A stretch of DNA of 64,000 nucleotides from DLAJ01 sp964655525 (GCA_964655525.1 CAZZNE010000006.1:62001-126000); one strand, 5' to 3'; counted from the stretch's first letter, positions 17,027-26,722 are shown. Made by a program: numbers and translations. Notes: generated by a model from the sequence alone, not told the origin.

Positions 17027-18358
17027 TTAATCTATCCCTTTCCGTTCTTTCGTGCGGCGGTCAGCCGCCGTCTTTCTAAGCTTCTGTACGCCGCGCCGAA
17101 ACAGCGGAAGCATCGTATAGCGGAATGCGCGCTTACTGTAGGCATAATTAATGATCAACAGCGCATCTTCCTCAGTCGCTAAGAGATTTCCCTGACAGTC
17201 CACATAGTATTTTTGCAGACTCACATCCCCCTGCGTAAAAAGGAACTGACACAGGGCAAAGCAAAGGGATTTTCCATCGGGCTTATCAACAAATTCCGCA
17301 TGCGGACACAGCGTATGCAGCTGCTCTTTTAACAGCTGCGCCTGCGCCGCAAAGCCGTTTTCCTCTATCACGATCCGCCTGATCTCGCCGCGTGCTTTTT
17401 TCTCCGCCGCGATCAGCTCCGCAAGGCGGTCTTTCTTTGGTTCCAGTTCAAAAATGCGGTCTTCTCCGGCTTCTCCGCGAATGCCGTGCAGCGCATCGTC
17501 AAATGCCGCCATTGACGTTTTTGCGCGGTTTTCCGTGCCGTTGTAAAGCCCTTCATACTGCATGTCAAACAACTCATCCAAAAAGCTCACATACATGCGC
17601 TCCAGCTTTTCTTCCGGCGTATATCTGGCAAAAAAATCAATCCAGTTCCGCCACGCGTAATAGGTCGGAAACGTATTGACCGTCTCCTTTTTGGCTCCCA
17701 TTGCATGCAGCACGATGCTTTTTCCGCAGGAGGCGACACGATAGCCCGCCAGATTACAGCGCCATCCCCATTCCGTGTCATCCCAGTAAAGGAAATTGTC
17801 CTCCGGCATCAGTCCGATCTCTCTGATCAGGCTGCTTCGGACAAGCACGGAGCATGCTGCTACCGCATCGGAATAGACCACGTCCGGCATTGTGCCGTCC
17901 TCCGGATGATTTAGGTATTTTGCTTCTACGCAGAACTCATCAAAATCCACAATGATGCCGTACTGCTGTACATATTCGGGCGCTTCCATATGATCGACGC
18001 GCGACCCCGCCATACCACAGTCAGGATGTGTATCCAGAAACTCCACAAGCACGCCAAGCGCGCTTTCATCCACCAGCACATCATTGTCCAGACACCACAC
18101 GTATTCGTGCCCATTTTCAAGCGCTTTGCGGATGCCCGTGTTAAATCCGCCCGATCCGCCAAGGTTTTTTTCATTCACGAGCAGCGTAACCTGCCCATCA
18201 AAACGCACGCGCACCCGCTGCACGGAGTCGTCCGAGGAGGCATTGTCCACCACATAGATCCGATAATCCGTATACTTTGATTCCAACACGGTCTGAATGC
18301 ATTCGCACACCATATCTGCCTTATTGTAATTGCAGATTACAATGCCTACCCGTTCCAT
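17027..18358 (-). CDS. family-2 glycosyltransferase (rhamnosyltransferase-like)
   Basis: 443 residues. The catalytic domain (1-250) starts MERVGIVICNYNKADMVCEC, with VVDNASSDDS as the nucleotide-sugar site and WCLDNDVLVDE holding the DxD-like metal site. LYWDDTEWGWR, the ED(T/V)EW motif typical of WbbL-type rhamnosyltransferases, follows. The last 180 residues form a helical extension of unknown function (EEKLERMYVSFLDELFDMQYEG). It probably adds sugars to a surface polysaccharide or glycolipid. It lies 18 bases downstream of the esterase-like gene, so the two are likely in one operon with the small Cys-rich gene. Confidence 0.9.
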   Translation of the reverse strand: MERVGIVICNYNKADMVCECIQTVLESKYTDYRIYVVDNASSDDSVQRVRVRFDGQVTLLVNEKNLGGSGGFNTGIRKALENGHEYVWCLDNDVLVDESALGVLVEFLDTHPDCGMAGSRVDHMEAPEYVQQYGIIVDFDEFCVEAKYLNHPEDGTMPDVVYSDAVAACSVLVRSSLIREIGLMPEDNFLYWDDTEWGWRCNLAGYRVASCGKSIVLHAMGAKKETVNTFPTYYAWRNWIDFFARYTPEEKLERMYVSFLDELFDMQYEGLYNGTENRAKTSMAAFDDALHGIRGEAGEDRIFELEPKKDRLAELIAAEKKARGEIRRIVIEENGFAAQAQLLKEQLHTLCPHAEFVDKPDGKSLCFALCQFLFTQGDVSLQKYYVDCQGNLLATEEDALLIINYAYSKRAFRYTMLPLFRRGVQKLRKTAADRRTKERKGID

Positions 18359-18376
18359 ACCTGACTCCTTCTCATG

Positions 18377-20143
18377 CTAAATCTCCATCACCTGCTGAAC
18401 CTGTGCGCTTCCCACCGCTGTCTTTTCGATCTCGTCATCAAAATCCGTCCGAAACGGCATGAGCGGAATCCCGGTATGCGTCCCGAAAATATGCGGGATC
18501 CGATAGTTTGTCCACAGATAGCGCACATACAACGGCTCGGATACCTGTTCCGACCACACAAAGATCTTCTCTCCGTCCACCTTGTACCGTGCAGGAACAA
18601 ACCGCTTATCCGCACCCGCGATCTCAAAACCGTCCGAACGCTTCTCCTCCGGCGTTAAGTCAGGCGCATCCGTCTGCTCGCGCGCTTCCGTTGAACCTTC
18701 TGTCGGCACGGGTTGTTTTCCCCGCCTCCTCGGCATCACAACGATTCCTTCCTCTTCCAATAACTGTTTTTCCACAAACGGTCTGTCCACTACCGTGAAA
18801 CCGCCGTGTGCGCAAGCGAACTGCAATTCGATTTTTCCGCAGCCCCCTGCCTCCTGTGCATCATGTACAATATGTTCACGGTAGATTGGGCCGAACGCAT
18901 CCCGCGCGAGCATCCTGTTATACACATGACACTTCGCCTGATCTGCCAGACGTTCTCCGATCACACGCTTTCTGCGCGGATGAATTTCCGACCACTCGGA
19001 AAACTCCGTCGCTACGGCGATTCCCGTATTTTTCACGGTGCGGAACACACGGTACTGCGCTTCCCTGATGAGCGGCCAGTTTTTAAAATCCGCATCCTGC
19101 TCATAACGGTGCATCGGGAGCTGCACAAAGATAAACGGCAGGAGAATATCATTCCACTCTCTGCGCCATACGCCGATCATTTTCGTAAACAGCTTTTCAT
19201 ACATACGCGGCTTATGCTCATCGCTCTCGCCCTGATACCAGATTACACCACGCAACGTATATGGTGCAACCCGCTTTACCATGCTCTCATATAATCCTGC
19301 AGGTCGAAACGGGTTCTTGCAGTTCATCGGTCCCGGCCAGCGGCATTCTCCGCAGCGTGCGACCACTTCGTCCCACGGAAGCATCGGATCGGTCTTTGCA
19401 AGCTCCTCCGCCTTTTTACTCCACTCCGCATGGTATGCCTCATATTCGTCGTATTCCCGAATCTGCTCCTCTGTACTTTTTCCCGCGATGGCAGCGTCAT
19501 ATTCATCCACATAGGAGCGCAGGTCGCTGTCCTCTAAAAGACTTTCCCTGTCCATCCACGCGCTCGCGCTCGTACCGCCCCAGTTGCAGCCGATCACGCC
19601 GACCGTCACACCGAGATCCTTTGCAAGTTTTTTCGCGAAGAAATAACCGACTGCAGACCAGTATTTTTCACCGCCGTCCCCGAAGCATCCCCAGCATGTC
19701 TTTTTTTCCTGCTCAAAAAATGCGTCGTCCATATAACCGATCTTCTGCGTGTAATAGTACCGCACGTTCGGTCCTGCCTGATCGTTCAACGCGCCGTCCT
19801 CTGCGAGCGCCTGCGCGCCCTCATACGCGTTTTGCAGCTCCATCTCCATATTGGACTGTCCGCCCGCAAGCCATACCTCGCCGATCGCAATATCTACAAA
19901 CCGCAGTTTCTTCGTTCCGCAGCATACGATCATCTCCGCACCGCTTACCGCCTTTTGCGGAGGCAGCATCACTTTCCAGCGTCCGTCCGATACAATGCCG
20001 CTTACTGATACTTTCTCCCCGTCCCTTTCCAACGTGACCACTACACGTTCTTTGTCCACACCCTCGCCAAACACCGCGATGTTTTTATCTCTCTGTAATA
20101 CCATGTGGTCGCTGAATACTGCCGCTACTCGAAAATCTGCCAT
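18377..20143 (-). CDS. sialate O-acetylesterase-like SGNH hydrolase
   Basis: 588 residues. An N-terminal beta-sandwich (residues 1-95) is followed by an SGNH-type esterase domain. Block I is GEVWLAGGQSNMEMEL with the nucleophile Ser, and a later block, GVIWYQGESDEH, carries the QGE motif of the SASA/DUF303 family. The oxyanion region is VIGCNWGGTSASAWM. Family members remove O-acetyl groups from sialic acid or other glycans. There is no signal peptide, so it may act on imported sugars. The C-terminal part has an insert rich in Arg, Glu and Pro (about residues 490-520). First gene of the glycan operon here. Confidence 0.88.
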   Translation of the reverse strand: MADFRVAAVFSDHMVLQRDKNIAVFGEGVDKERVVVTLERDGEKVSVSGIVSDGRWKVMLPPQKAVSGAEMIVCCGTKKLRFVDIAIGEVWLAGGQSNMEMELQNAYEGAQALAEDGALNDQAGPNVRYYYTQKIGYMDDAFFEQEKKTCWGCFGDGGEKYWSAVGYFFAKKLAKDLGVTVGVIGCNWGGTSASAWMDRESLLEDSDLRSYVDEYDAAIAGKSTEEQIREYDEYEAYHAEWSKKAEELAKTDPMLPWDEVVARCGECRWPGPMNCKNPFRPAGLYESMVKRVAPYTLRGVIWYQGESDEHKPRMYEKLFTKMIGVWRREWNDILLPFIFVQLPMHRYEQDADFKNWPLIREAQYRVFRTVKNTGIAVATEFSEWSEIHPRRKRVIGERLADQAKCHVYNRMLARDAFGPIYREHIVHDAQEAGGCGKIELQFACAHGGFTVVDRPFVEKQLLEEEGIVVMPRRRGKQPVPTEGSTEAREQTDAPDLTPEEKRSDGFEIAGADKRFVPARYKVDGEKIFVWSEQVSEPLYVRYLWTNYRIPHIFGTHTGIPLMPFRTDFDDEIEKTAVGSAQVQQVMEI

Positions 20144-20184
20144 AATTCCTCCTTTTCAGGTCTTTTTTTCATACCCATCGTGTT

Positions 20185-21555
20185 TTATTGTATTTTATCT
20201 ACACTCTCTTTCGAGAGTATTTTTCTGATATTGGCGAGAAATAAAATTCCCGCTGTCACTGCCGATACGATATCTGAAACCGGTTCTGCGATGTAGACGC
20301 CCCACACGCCGATAAAATGCGGCAGAATGAGCGCAAGCGGCACAAGCAGGATCACTTTTCGTAACATAGCTAAAAACAGCGAAATCTTCGCCTGTCCCGT
20401 TGCCAGAAACGTCGGCTGGATTCCCTGCTGTAACCCGAAAATGAGCATGCCGCACAGAAAAATCGGAATGACCCGTCCCGTCAGGGCGATCAGCTCTGCA
20501 TCCTTCGCAAAAAATCCTGCGAATACCGTCGGGAACAGCATGACGACCGCCGTACTCGCAAAGCCGTATCCGACCACGATCCCGATCATGGCGCGATATG
20601 CTTTTTTCACACGGTCAAATCTGCCTGCGCCGTAATTGTAGCTGATGATCGGCTGAACCCCCTGCGTAAAGCCCGCGATCGGCGCACTGATAAACTGCAT
20701 CAGACTCTGCATGATCGTCAGCGATCCGACATAGAGATCGCCGCCGTAATCCTGAAGTCCGCGGTTCATGACAATGCTGATGAGGCTTTCCGTCGAACGC
20801 ATGATAAACGGCGAGATACCAAGTGAAAAAATGATACGTCCGTTTTTTCCATCCGGTCTGATGTATTCCCTGCGGATACGGATAGAAGAACGCTTTCCCG
20901 CCAGAAATAAACAAATCCATACGGCGCTGACGGTCTGCGAGATCACCGTAGCGATCGCCGCGCCCTGTACGTCCATATGCAGCACAAAGATAAAGATCGG
21001 ATCAAGCACAATGTTTACCGCCGCGCCGATCAAGATCGTCAGCATGCCGACGCGCGCCTGCCCCTGACTGATGATGAACGGATTTAATCCGAGCGAAAGC
21101 TGCACCATGAGCGTGCCGATCAGGTAAAACGACAAATAGCGGTTTGCAAAGCCGATTGTTTGATCCGATGCTCCAAACATGTAAAGCAGCGGGATCTTAA
21201 ACAAATAAAAAAATACCATGAGCACGACGGTGAACATCCCAAGCATAAAGATGCCGCAGCCTAAAATCTGCTCCGCCCGCTTTTTATCTCCTTTTCCCAT
21301 AAAGATCGCGGCAAGCGGCGCACCGCCTGCTCCGACAAACGCAGAAAACGCCGACACCAATGTGATGATCGGCAAGGTCAGTCCGACGCCCGTAAGCGCA
21401 TTCGTTCCGATTCCCTCGATATGTCCGATATAGATTCTGTCAATGATATTGTATAAAATATTGACGGTCTGCGCAACTATGGACGGAATTGCCATTTGCA
21501 GCATCAGTTTCCCGATTTTTTCATTTCCGAGCTGTTCATCACTGATCCGGTTCAT
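20185..21555 (-). CDS. MATE-family efflux transporter
   Basis: 456 residues with about twelve hydrophobic helices, an integral membrane antiporter that expels cationic compounds using a Na+ or H+ gradient. It begins MNRISDEQLGNEKIGKLMLQMAIPSIVAQTVN and has the MATE landmarks IIDRIYIGHIEGIG and GFTQGVQPIISYNYGA in the second half, the conserved repeat of the N-half. Length is normal. It lies 10 bases downstream of the FliK-like gene and 40 bases before the esterase gene. The substrate is unknown; many Lachnospiraceae carry several copies. Confidence 0.93.
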   Translation of the reverse strand: MNRISDEQLGNEKIGKLMLQMAIPSIVAQTVNILYNIIDRIYIGHIEGIGTNALTGVGLTLPIITLVSAFSAFVGAGGAPLAAIFMGKGDKKRAEQILGCGIFMLGMFTVVLMVFFYLFKIPLLYMFGASDQTIGFANRYLSFYLIGTLMVQLSLGLNPFIISQGQARVGMLTILIGAAVNIVLDPIFIFVLHMDVQGAAIATVISQTVSAVWICLFLAGKRSSIRIRREYIRPDGKNGRIIFSLGISPFIMRSTESLISIVMNRGLQDYGGDLYVGSLTIMQSLMQFISAPIAGFTQGVQPIISYNYGAGRFDRVKKAYRAMIGIVVGYGFASTAVVMLFPTVFAGFFAKDAELIALTGRVIPIFLCGMLIFGLQQGIQPTFLATGQAKISLFLAMLRKVILLVPLALILPHFIGVWGVYIAEPVSDIVSAVTAGILFLANIRKILSKESVDKIQ

Positions 21556-21564
21556 TTTTACCCC

Positions 21565-23511
21565 TTATGCGCGTGCGTCAAACGACTGCCGGCTTAACAG
21601 GATCGGCGGCGCTGCCCCCGCGTTCTTACTATCCTTCAGCATCTGATCGAACACGTTGCCGCTGTCCTCGTGATCTTTGCGAAGAAGCTCCGCTTTCATG
21701 ACATAGCCCTTTCCGGCAAGCCGCCTGTCAAGCTCGTCCATATGCGCTTCCAAAAAATCAATGACGGAATCGTCCTCTAAATAAAACTTTGTGCTCACCT
21801 TCTGATTTTGCAGTGCGACATAAATATCCATATCGCCAAGGTGATCCATGCCAAGATGCAGAAACGCCGTCACCGCACCGTCCCTGCCTGCAAACCCTTT
21901 TTTATTCGTGTAAACATACAGATCGCCGTTCGCATTCTGTCCGCTCATTTTGAGCGGAAGCTGCACATACGCAAAGTTCTGGTTCAGTTCATTTAAGAAC
22001 TCCACATCCCGCTCCATATTCTGAAGGCTCTTCATGGCGGAAGAATCCTGTCTGCCCGCATCCGCAAGAAGCTGCTTTAACTGCCCTGTCTGGCGCAGCA
22101 CCGTTTCATACAACTCCTGCACCTGCTCCTTGGAAGCCGTCTCCTGCGGCGTTAAAAGCCATTTTTTGACCATGGCGTTTTGAAAGGACGTCCGAAACTG
22201 CGGTTCCTCTAACAGCCCCGCTAATTCCCGCCCCACACCGCGGTAGAACTGTGGGTTTTGTCCCTGCTTTGCATATGCGTCCGAAAGGTTTTTCAAAAAT
22301 GCAGAAAACAGATCCTGCTGCCCATCCGTACGTACGCCGCCTTCCCCGGATATGCTGCTGTCCGCGACAGGCGATCCGTCCTGATGCAAACCCCCAGCTG
22401 TCTTCTGCGCCTGATCTCCCGTTTCTGTCCCGTTCACACCATCCGGCCGTGCGCCGCCGTTTCCCACCATGCTGCCGTCCGCCATCAGACGCGACATGCC
22501 TTCTTTCGGATAATCCGCTGGGTTCTGCGCACCGATTTGTGCTTCTGCGGCGGCTGTTCCGTCAGACTGCATCCCGTTTTCTTTCGGTATACCGCCATCT
22601 GAAACAAGGCGCACGATGCCATCCTGCATGCTGTCCGCCGCCGGTGTATGTACCCTGTTTTCTGCTCCCGGTACGGCTTCTTTGTCCGCCTGCAATCCGG
22701 TCTCCCCGTTCACACTACCGTCCGTGACGAGGCGTACCACTCCGTCCTGCATGCCGTCCGCCATTTGACCGGCTGCGCCGTCCGGCACACGTCCGGTCAA
22801 CCCTTCCGCAAGTTCTCCTTCCGCAAACAGCTTCGCCGCTTCGGTAAAAAGTCTGCCAAGCGCCTCATACTCTCCGTTTGCCGCCATCTCCCGCATCAGT
22901 CCGTGTATCTGTTCCCCGACTTCTCCAAAGCCGTTTACAATCTGCGCCGTATTATTCCGATAACTCTCCATCTGCATGACACTGTCATTGGAAATCGGAA
23001 TACCGAGCTGTTTCATCTGTACGAGCAGCTCCGGGGATGCTGTCTGATATTGTCCGACCAGTCCTGCCATGCCATGAAGGGATTGTCTGTCAATCCCCAT
23101 GCCCTGACTCATCATTTCGTTTACCATCCGCACATGCGCATCTGTTATCGGCAGAGCCGCCGCCTGTAATGCCTTCACCGCACTGGAATCCACACTCATA
23201 TTGGAATAAAGAGGAGTGAGCGTGATCTGCCTTCCCTGCATGCCGCGCACCTCAAAATCCAGCACGTCACCCTTATTCACCTGCATTCCGTTTTCCAAAC
23301 GCGCCATGAACACGCCATGATCCTTTGTCTCGATCGTGACCTTTCCTGCGTCCGCTTCGATCACGGTGCCGCGAAGCTGTTCTCCCGCCTTTAGGTTCAG
23401 CTCCGGCACATTCCGGTTTGATAAGCCGGATGCGTCCGCATTGCCACGCACACCGGTTGTCTGACTGATGGTGCTCTTACCACCCACATAATCGGACAGG
23501 TTCACGCTCAT
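21565..23511 (-). CDS. FliK-like (flagellar hook-length control C-domain) protein with internal repeats
   Basis: About 648 residues. The ATG at 23511 (MSVNLSDYVGGKS) has GGAGGGG eight bases upstream. Residues 40-95 form a small beta domain (LRGTVIEADAGKVTIETKDH). The centre (about 250-410) holds four degenerate repeats built on MQDGVVRLVTDGSVNG. The C-terminus (about 510-620) has YVQLPLKMSGQNANGDLYVY and HLGDMDIYVALQNQKVSTKF, like the FliK/Flg_hook C-domain that acts on FlhB. No flagellar genes are nearby; proteins of this type next to rnhB occur in related genomes, from memory. A secretion-switch role is inference. Confidence 0.65.
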   Translation of the reverse strand: MSVNLSDYVGGKSTISQTTGVRGNADASGLSNRNVPELNLKAGEQLRGTVIEADAGKVTIETKDHGVFMARLENGMQVNKGDVLDFEVRGMQGRQITLTPLYSNMSVDSSAVKALQAAALPITDAHVRMVNEMMSQGMGIDRQSLHGMAGLVGQYQTASPELLVQMKQLGIPISNDSVMQMESYRNNTAQIVNGFGEVGEQIHGLMREMAANGEYEALGRLFTEAAKLFAEGELAEGLTGRVPDGAAGQMADGMQDGVVRLVTDGSVNGETGLQADKEAVPGAENRVHTPAADSMQDGIVRLVSDGGIPKENGMQSDGTAAAEAQIGAQNPADYPKEGMSRLMADGSMVGNGGARPDGVNGTETGDQAQKTAGGLHQDGSPVADSSISGEGGVRTDGQQDLFSAFLKNLSDAYAKQGQNPQFYRGVGRELAGLLEEPQFRTSFQNAMVKKWLLTPQETASKEQVQELYETVLRQTGQLKQLLADAGRQDSSAMKSLQNMERDVEFLNELNQNFAYVQLPLKMSGQNANGDLYVYTNKKGFAGRDGAVTAFLHLGMDHLGDMDIYVALQNQKVSTKFYLEDDSVIDFLEAHMDELDRRLAGKGYVMKAELLRKDHEDSGNVFDQMLKDSKNAGAAPPILLSRQSFDARA

Positions 23512-23638
23512 ACGCCCATCCCCTCCTTCCTGTTTGATCATTTATGCTTTTTATTCTCTATTTTTCTTATTCTCTATCTTCCATTTCCCTATCATGCATA
23601 CTTTAAACCCTTGGTCTCTGCTTTCTTCCTCCTGCACC

Positions 23639-24397
23639 CTACCCCACAAAGTTTTTGATAAAAGTTCTCCGATGGATCGGCGTTGCTCCGTATTTTTTTA
23701 GTGCCTCGATATGCGCCGCGGCACCATAACCCATATTTGACGCAAACCCGTATTGGGGATACTGTTTGTCATACTGCACCATCAGGCGGTCTCTCGTCAC
23801 TTTCGCGACAATACTTGCCGCCGCAATGGAGGCGCTCTTGGCATCTCCCTTGATGATCGGCACCTGACGGATCGTTATCCCCGGAATCGTCACGGCATCG
23901 TTTAATAATAAATCAGGTTTTACGCTTAGCTTGCCGACAGCCTCGCGCATCGCCTCATAAGTCGCCTGTAAAATATTGATCTCGTCGATCCGTTCCGGAG
24001 CAACAAGCCCGATTCCGACTGCGACTGCCTGCTCCATAATCTGCGGATACAATTCTTCCCGCTTTTTTGCCGACAGCTGCTTGGAATCATTGAGATATAA
24101 CAGACCGCAATGCTTCGGAAGAATGACTGCTCCCGCCACGACCGGTCCCGCAAGCGGTCCGCGCCCCACCTCGTCAATCCCGCAAATATAGGCACATTCC
24201 GCATACTGCCGCTCATAGGAAAACATGGCTTCCATGCGGGCACATTCCTTTTCATACGCCTCCATGTCTCTGCGTGCTTTTCTGACAAGATCCTGTACGC
24301 TTTTTCTTGTATCACCCTCGTGTTCCTTGACAAAAGCAGGCAGCTCTGCGATTGCGGATGCCTGTAACCGTGCTTTTATCTCTCCGATCGTATCCAT
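23639..24397 (-). CDS. rnhB: ribonuclease HII
   Basis: Removes ribonucleotides from DNA and RNA primers from RNA-DNA hybrids. The 252-residue protein has the catalytic motif YICGIDEVGRGPLAGPVVAGAV (Asp-Glu pair), then LLNDAV with the third acidic residue and KGDAKSASIAAASIVAKVTRD with the last acidic group. An N-terminal extension of about 75 residues (GEIKARLQASAIAELPAFVK), longer than the minimal enzyme, is common in Firmicutes. I chose the ATG at 24397 with GGAGGGAAGGGC before it. It sits at the end of the ylqF/lepB housekeeping block, as in Bacillus. Confidence 0.96.
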   Translation of the reverse strand: MDTIGEIKARLQASAIAELPAFVKEHEGDTRKSVQDLVRKARRDMEAYEKECARMEAMFSYERQYAECAYICGIDEVGRGPLAGPVVAGAVILPKHCGLLYLNDSKQLSAKKREELYPQIMEQAVAVGIGLVAPERIDEINILQATYEAMREAVGKLSVKPDLLLNDAVTIPGITIRQVPIIKGDAKSASIAAASIVAKVTRDRLMVQYDKQYPQYGFASNMGYGAAAHIEALKKYGATPIHRRTFIKNFVG

Positions 24398-24430
24398 GCC
24401 CTTCCCTCCGAAATGCAAAAGAAAGCAATT

Positions 24431-25045
24431 CTATTGATGTTTTAAAAATCCGAAATCAGAAAGCGGCCAGATACGAATCCATGCCTTCCCGATGATCCGG
24501 TCGCGATGAATATTGCCAACGGATGGGTCCCTGCTGTCAGAGCTGTTATTGCGATTATCCCCAAGTACAAAATATTCATCCTTGTCAAGCGTGATCTCCG
24601 CCACCGCACGTCCCGGACTTGTCATCACTTCTGCGCCATAATCCTCCTGCAGAACCTCACCATTAATATAAATCGTCCCTTCCTGATCGATGCGCACACT
24701 TTCGCCCGGCAAACCGATAATCCGTTTGATATAATACGTTTTTTCCCTATGCTCATAAGGAAAAACAATGATGTCAAACCGCTGTGGTTCGACGAATCGA
24801 TAGGAAAGCTTATCCACGATCAGATTATCACCGTCATGCAGCGTCGGACGCATGCTGTCCCCCTGTACGCGGGTGCGCTGTCCGACATAATGGATCAACA
24901 GAAATGTCACACATAGAACGATCAGCAGATAAATGCTCATTTGCAGGATTTCCTGTCCAAGCGTCATTCGCTTTTCATCTTCCTCTGCCTGCCGTTTTTT
25001 CCTGTCTTTTCTTCTCCTTGCCATTTCTCTGTCGTCAATTCCCAT
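24431..25045 (-). CDS. lepB: signal peptidase I (copy closest to rnhB)
   Basis: A membrane protease that cleaves signal peptides from exported proteins. Single N-terminal membrane anchor (ILQMSIYLLIVLCVTFLLIHYV), catalytic Ser in RVQGDSMRPTL, general-base Lys in YYIKRIIGLPGE, and the C-terminal box DEYFVLGDNRNNSSDSRDPSVG. The start is uncertain: the ATG at 25045 gives 204 residues, and an ATG at 25135 would overlap the end of ylqF. A second, shorter signal peptidase lies on the other side of ylqF. The cytosolic N-terminus is strongly charged (MARRRKDRKKRQAEEDEKR). Confidence 0.93.
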   Translation of the reverse strand: MGIDDREMARRRKDRKKRQAEEDEKRMTLGQEILQMSIYLLIVLCVTFLLIHYVGQRTRVQGDSMRPTLHDGDNLIVDKLSYRFVEPQRFDIIVFPYEHREKTYYIKRIIGLPGESVRIDQEGTIYINGEVLQEDYGAEVMTSPGRAVAEITLDKDEYFVLGDNRNNSSDSRDPSVGNIHRDRIIGKAWIRIWPLSDFGFLKHQ

Positions 25046-25109
25046 ATCTTTTTTCACAGACTGCTCTGCTTTACCCCTTATCAAAATAGCAAATGCCCTT
25101 ATTCCTATA

Positions 25110-25961
25110 TTAAAATGATTCCATAGGATTTTCAAGTGTCATTTTTCCCAGCTGTCCATTTCTGAACTCATCCAACAACAAACCCGCCGCTTTATAATAA
25201 TCCGGCTCCATTCCTTTTTTATAGCATCCCCGTCGTTTACAAATCTCTTCCAGTACGACAGGCGCCTCCTGCTCTCCCGTAAGCTGATAACGTTCCTGTA
25301 ATGCCTGCGGATACAATTTTTGTAACAGCGAAATCAGAGAAAGCGCAAGCTCCTCCGTCTGCAGGATCTCATCATTGATCGAGCCGATGAAGGCAAGATG
25401 CTGTCCCACAAGCGGATCTTCAAATTTCGGCCACAAAATACCCGGCGTATCCAAAAGCTCCAGCTCCTTATTGACCCTGATCCACTGTTTTCCCTTTGTC
25501 ACACCCGGACGATTGCCCGTCTTCGTACAGCTTTGACCGACAAAGGTATTAATGAACGTGGACTTTCCGACATTCGGGATGCCGGCAACCATTGCGCGGA
25601 TCGGACGGTTTTTGATCCCCCTGCGTCGGTCGCGTTCGATCTTTTCCTGACAGGCTTGCCTGACAAGCAGGGAAAGCTGCTTCATACCGCTCCTTGTTTT
25701 GCTGTTGATCTCCAGCACAAAGCATCCTTTTTCACGGTAATACTGCGCCCACAGCTTATTTTTTATATCATCGGCAAGATCCGCTTTATTCAGCAGAAGT
25801 ACACGGGATTTGTTGCCCGCAAGCGAATCAATGTCAGGATTACGGCTGCTATACGGGATGCGCGCGTCAACCAGTTCGATCACCAGATCGATCAGCTTCA
25901 TATCCTCCTGCATCATACGCTTTGCCTTCGTCATATGACCGGGATACCATTGTACGTTCAT
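25110..25961 (-). CDS. rbgA: ribosome biogenesis GTPase YlqF/RbgA
   Basis: An essential assembly factor for the late 50S subunit in Firmicutes. The 283-residue protein starts MNVQWYPGHMTKAKRMMQED and is a circularly permuted GTPase: G4 (LLNKADL) comes before G1 (GIPNVGKSTFINT), followed by G3 (LDTPGIL). The C-terminal domain, about 70 residues, is ANTAR-like as expected. Its position between two signal peptidase genes and near rnhB and rplS follows the usual order rplS-lepB-rbgA-rnhB. Spacing to the lepB copy upstream is 12 bases, so both are in one operon. Confidence 0.96.
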   Translation of the reverse strand: MNVQWYPGHMTKAKRMMQEDMKLIDLVIELVDARIPYSSRNPDIDSLAGNKSRVLLLNKADLADDIKNKLWAQYYREKGCFVLEINSKTRSGMKQLSLLVRQACQEKIERDRRRGIKNRPIRAMVAGIPNVGKSTFINTFVGQSCTKTGNRPGVTKGKQWIRVNKELELLDTPGILWPKFEDPLVGQHLAFIGSINDEILQTEELALSLISLLQKLYPQALQERYQLTGEQEAPVVLEEICKRRGCYKKGMEPDYYKAAGLLLDEFRNGQLGKMTLENPMESF

Positions 25962-25973
25962 CTTTATGCACCT

Positions 25974-26555
25974 CTATTCGATAAATCCCATGCCCTCATA
26001 GGCGCCCTTCATGTGAAACCATGCCTTTCCGATAATGTCATCGCCATGTACGACACCGATATTGGCTGACCGGCTGTCCTCACTGCTGTTCACATTGTCA
26101 CCCAGCACAAAATATTCGTTTTTTTCAAGCGTGACGGGATATTCCGCGATTCCCGCATCGGAGATTTTGTCATACTCCACACCCATGTAGCGTTCCCCGT
26201 CAATGTAAACCTGCCCGTTTCGTATTTGGACGGTCTCTCCCGGAAGCCCGACCACCCGCTTCACGTAGTAATGCGCGTTTTGATTCCCGTTTGGTAAAAA
26301 AACAATCACATCGCCGCGTTTGGGCGAAGATACCGTATACACCAGTTGATTGATCAGGATCTCCTGCCCGTTTGTCAACGTCGGACTCATGGAATCCCCG
26401 ATCACGCTCGTTTTAATACCGATACAGTATATGATCACAAACGCAAGGAAAACGGCAACTGCCATGCAGAACGCCACGGTGGCGCACTCCCGCAGTACGG
26501 ATTTATTCAATTTTTTCTTTTTCTGATAAAAATGCAATCCTCTTTTTCTTGCCAT
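25974..26555 (-). CDS. lepB: signal peptidase I (copy between rplS and rbgA)
   Basis: 193 residues from the ATG at 26555, which has AAGGA eight bases upstream. The frame runs on upstream through a hairpin repeat, but that extension is not a real N-terminus. Membrane anchor: FCMAVAVFLAFVIIYCIG. Catalytic Ser in SVIGDSMSPTL, Lys in YYVKRVVGLPGE, and C-terminal box NEYFVLGDNVNSSEDSRSANIG. It duplicates the role of the neighbour at 24431; the two copies share the motifs but differ clearly elsewhere, so they are old paralogues and perhaps have different substrate preferences. Confidence 0.94.
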   Translation of the reverse strand: MARKRGLHFYQKKKKLNKSVLRECATVAFCMAVAVFLAFVIIYCIGIKTSVIGDSMSPTLTNGQEILINQLVYTVSSPKRGDVIVFLPNGNQNAHYYVKRVVGLPGETVQIRNGQVYIDGERYMGVEYDKISDAGIAEYPVTLEKNEYFVLGDNVNSSEDSRSANIGVVHGDDIIGKAWFHMKGAYEGMGFIE

Positions 26556-26576
26556 GCTCTTTTTCCTTACACCAAT

Positions 26577-26645
26577 AAAAGAACGCGTAGCGTTCTTTCG
26601 AAGAAATGCCTTCGGCATTTCTTTTGAATCCGCTAAAGCGATCCT
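26577..26645. repeat. dispersed tandem-hairpin element, copy 2
   Basis: On the minus strand a GATCGC/GCGGAT-type stem is followed by GAAATGCC-GAA-GGCATTTC, linker TTCGAAAG, then AAAGAACGC-TAC-GCGTTCTTT. The linker and last stem match copy 1 at 6300-6345. It lies in the leader of the signal peptidase gene, after the rplS terminator. Confidence 0.65.
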
Positions 26646-26675
26646 TCCGGTACTATGAAATTTCCTATAAGTTGA

Positions 26676-26706
26676 AAAAGGGACGGATACCAACGTATCT
26701 GTCCCT
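26676..26706 (-). terminator. terminator after rplS
   Basis: On the minus strand AGGGACAGATACG-TTGG-TATCCGTCCCTTTTTC is a compact stem ending in a U-run, about 15 bases after the rplS stop. Confidence 0.8.
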
Positions 26707-26722
26707 CCTGATCCACCGCTTT

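Noticed and set aside
19261..20037. A 258-codon plus-strand frame opposite the esterase-like gene
   Set aside because: Arg/Ser/Pro-rich composition typical of antisense frames, no ribosome site, and the minus-strand gene has clear family motifs.
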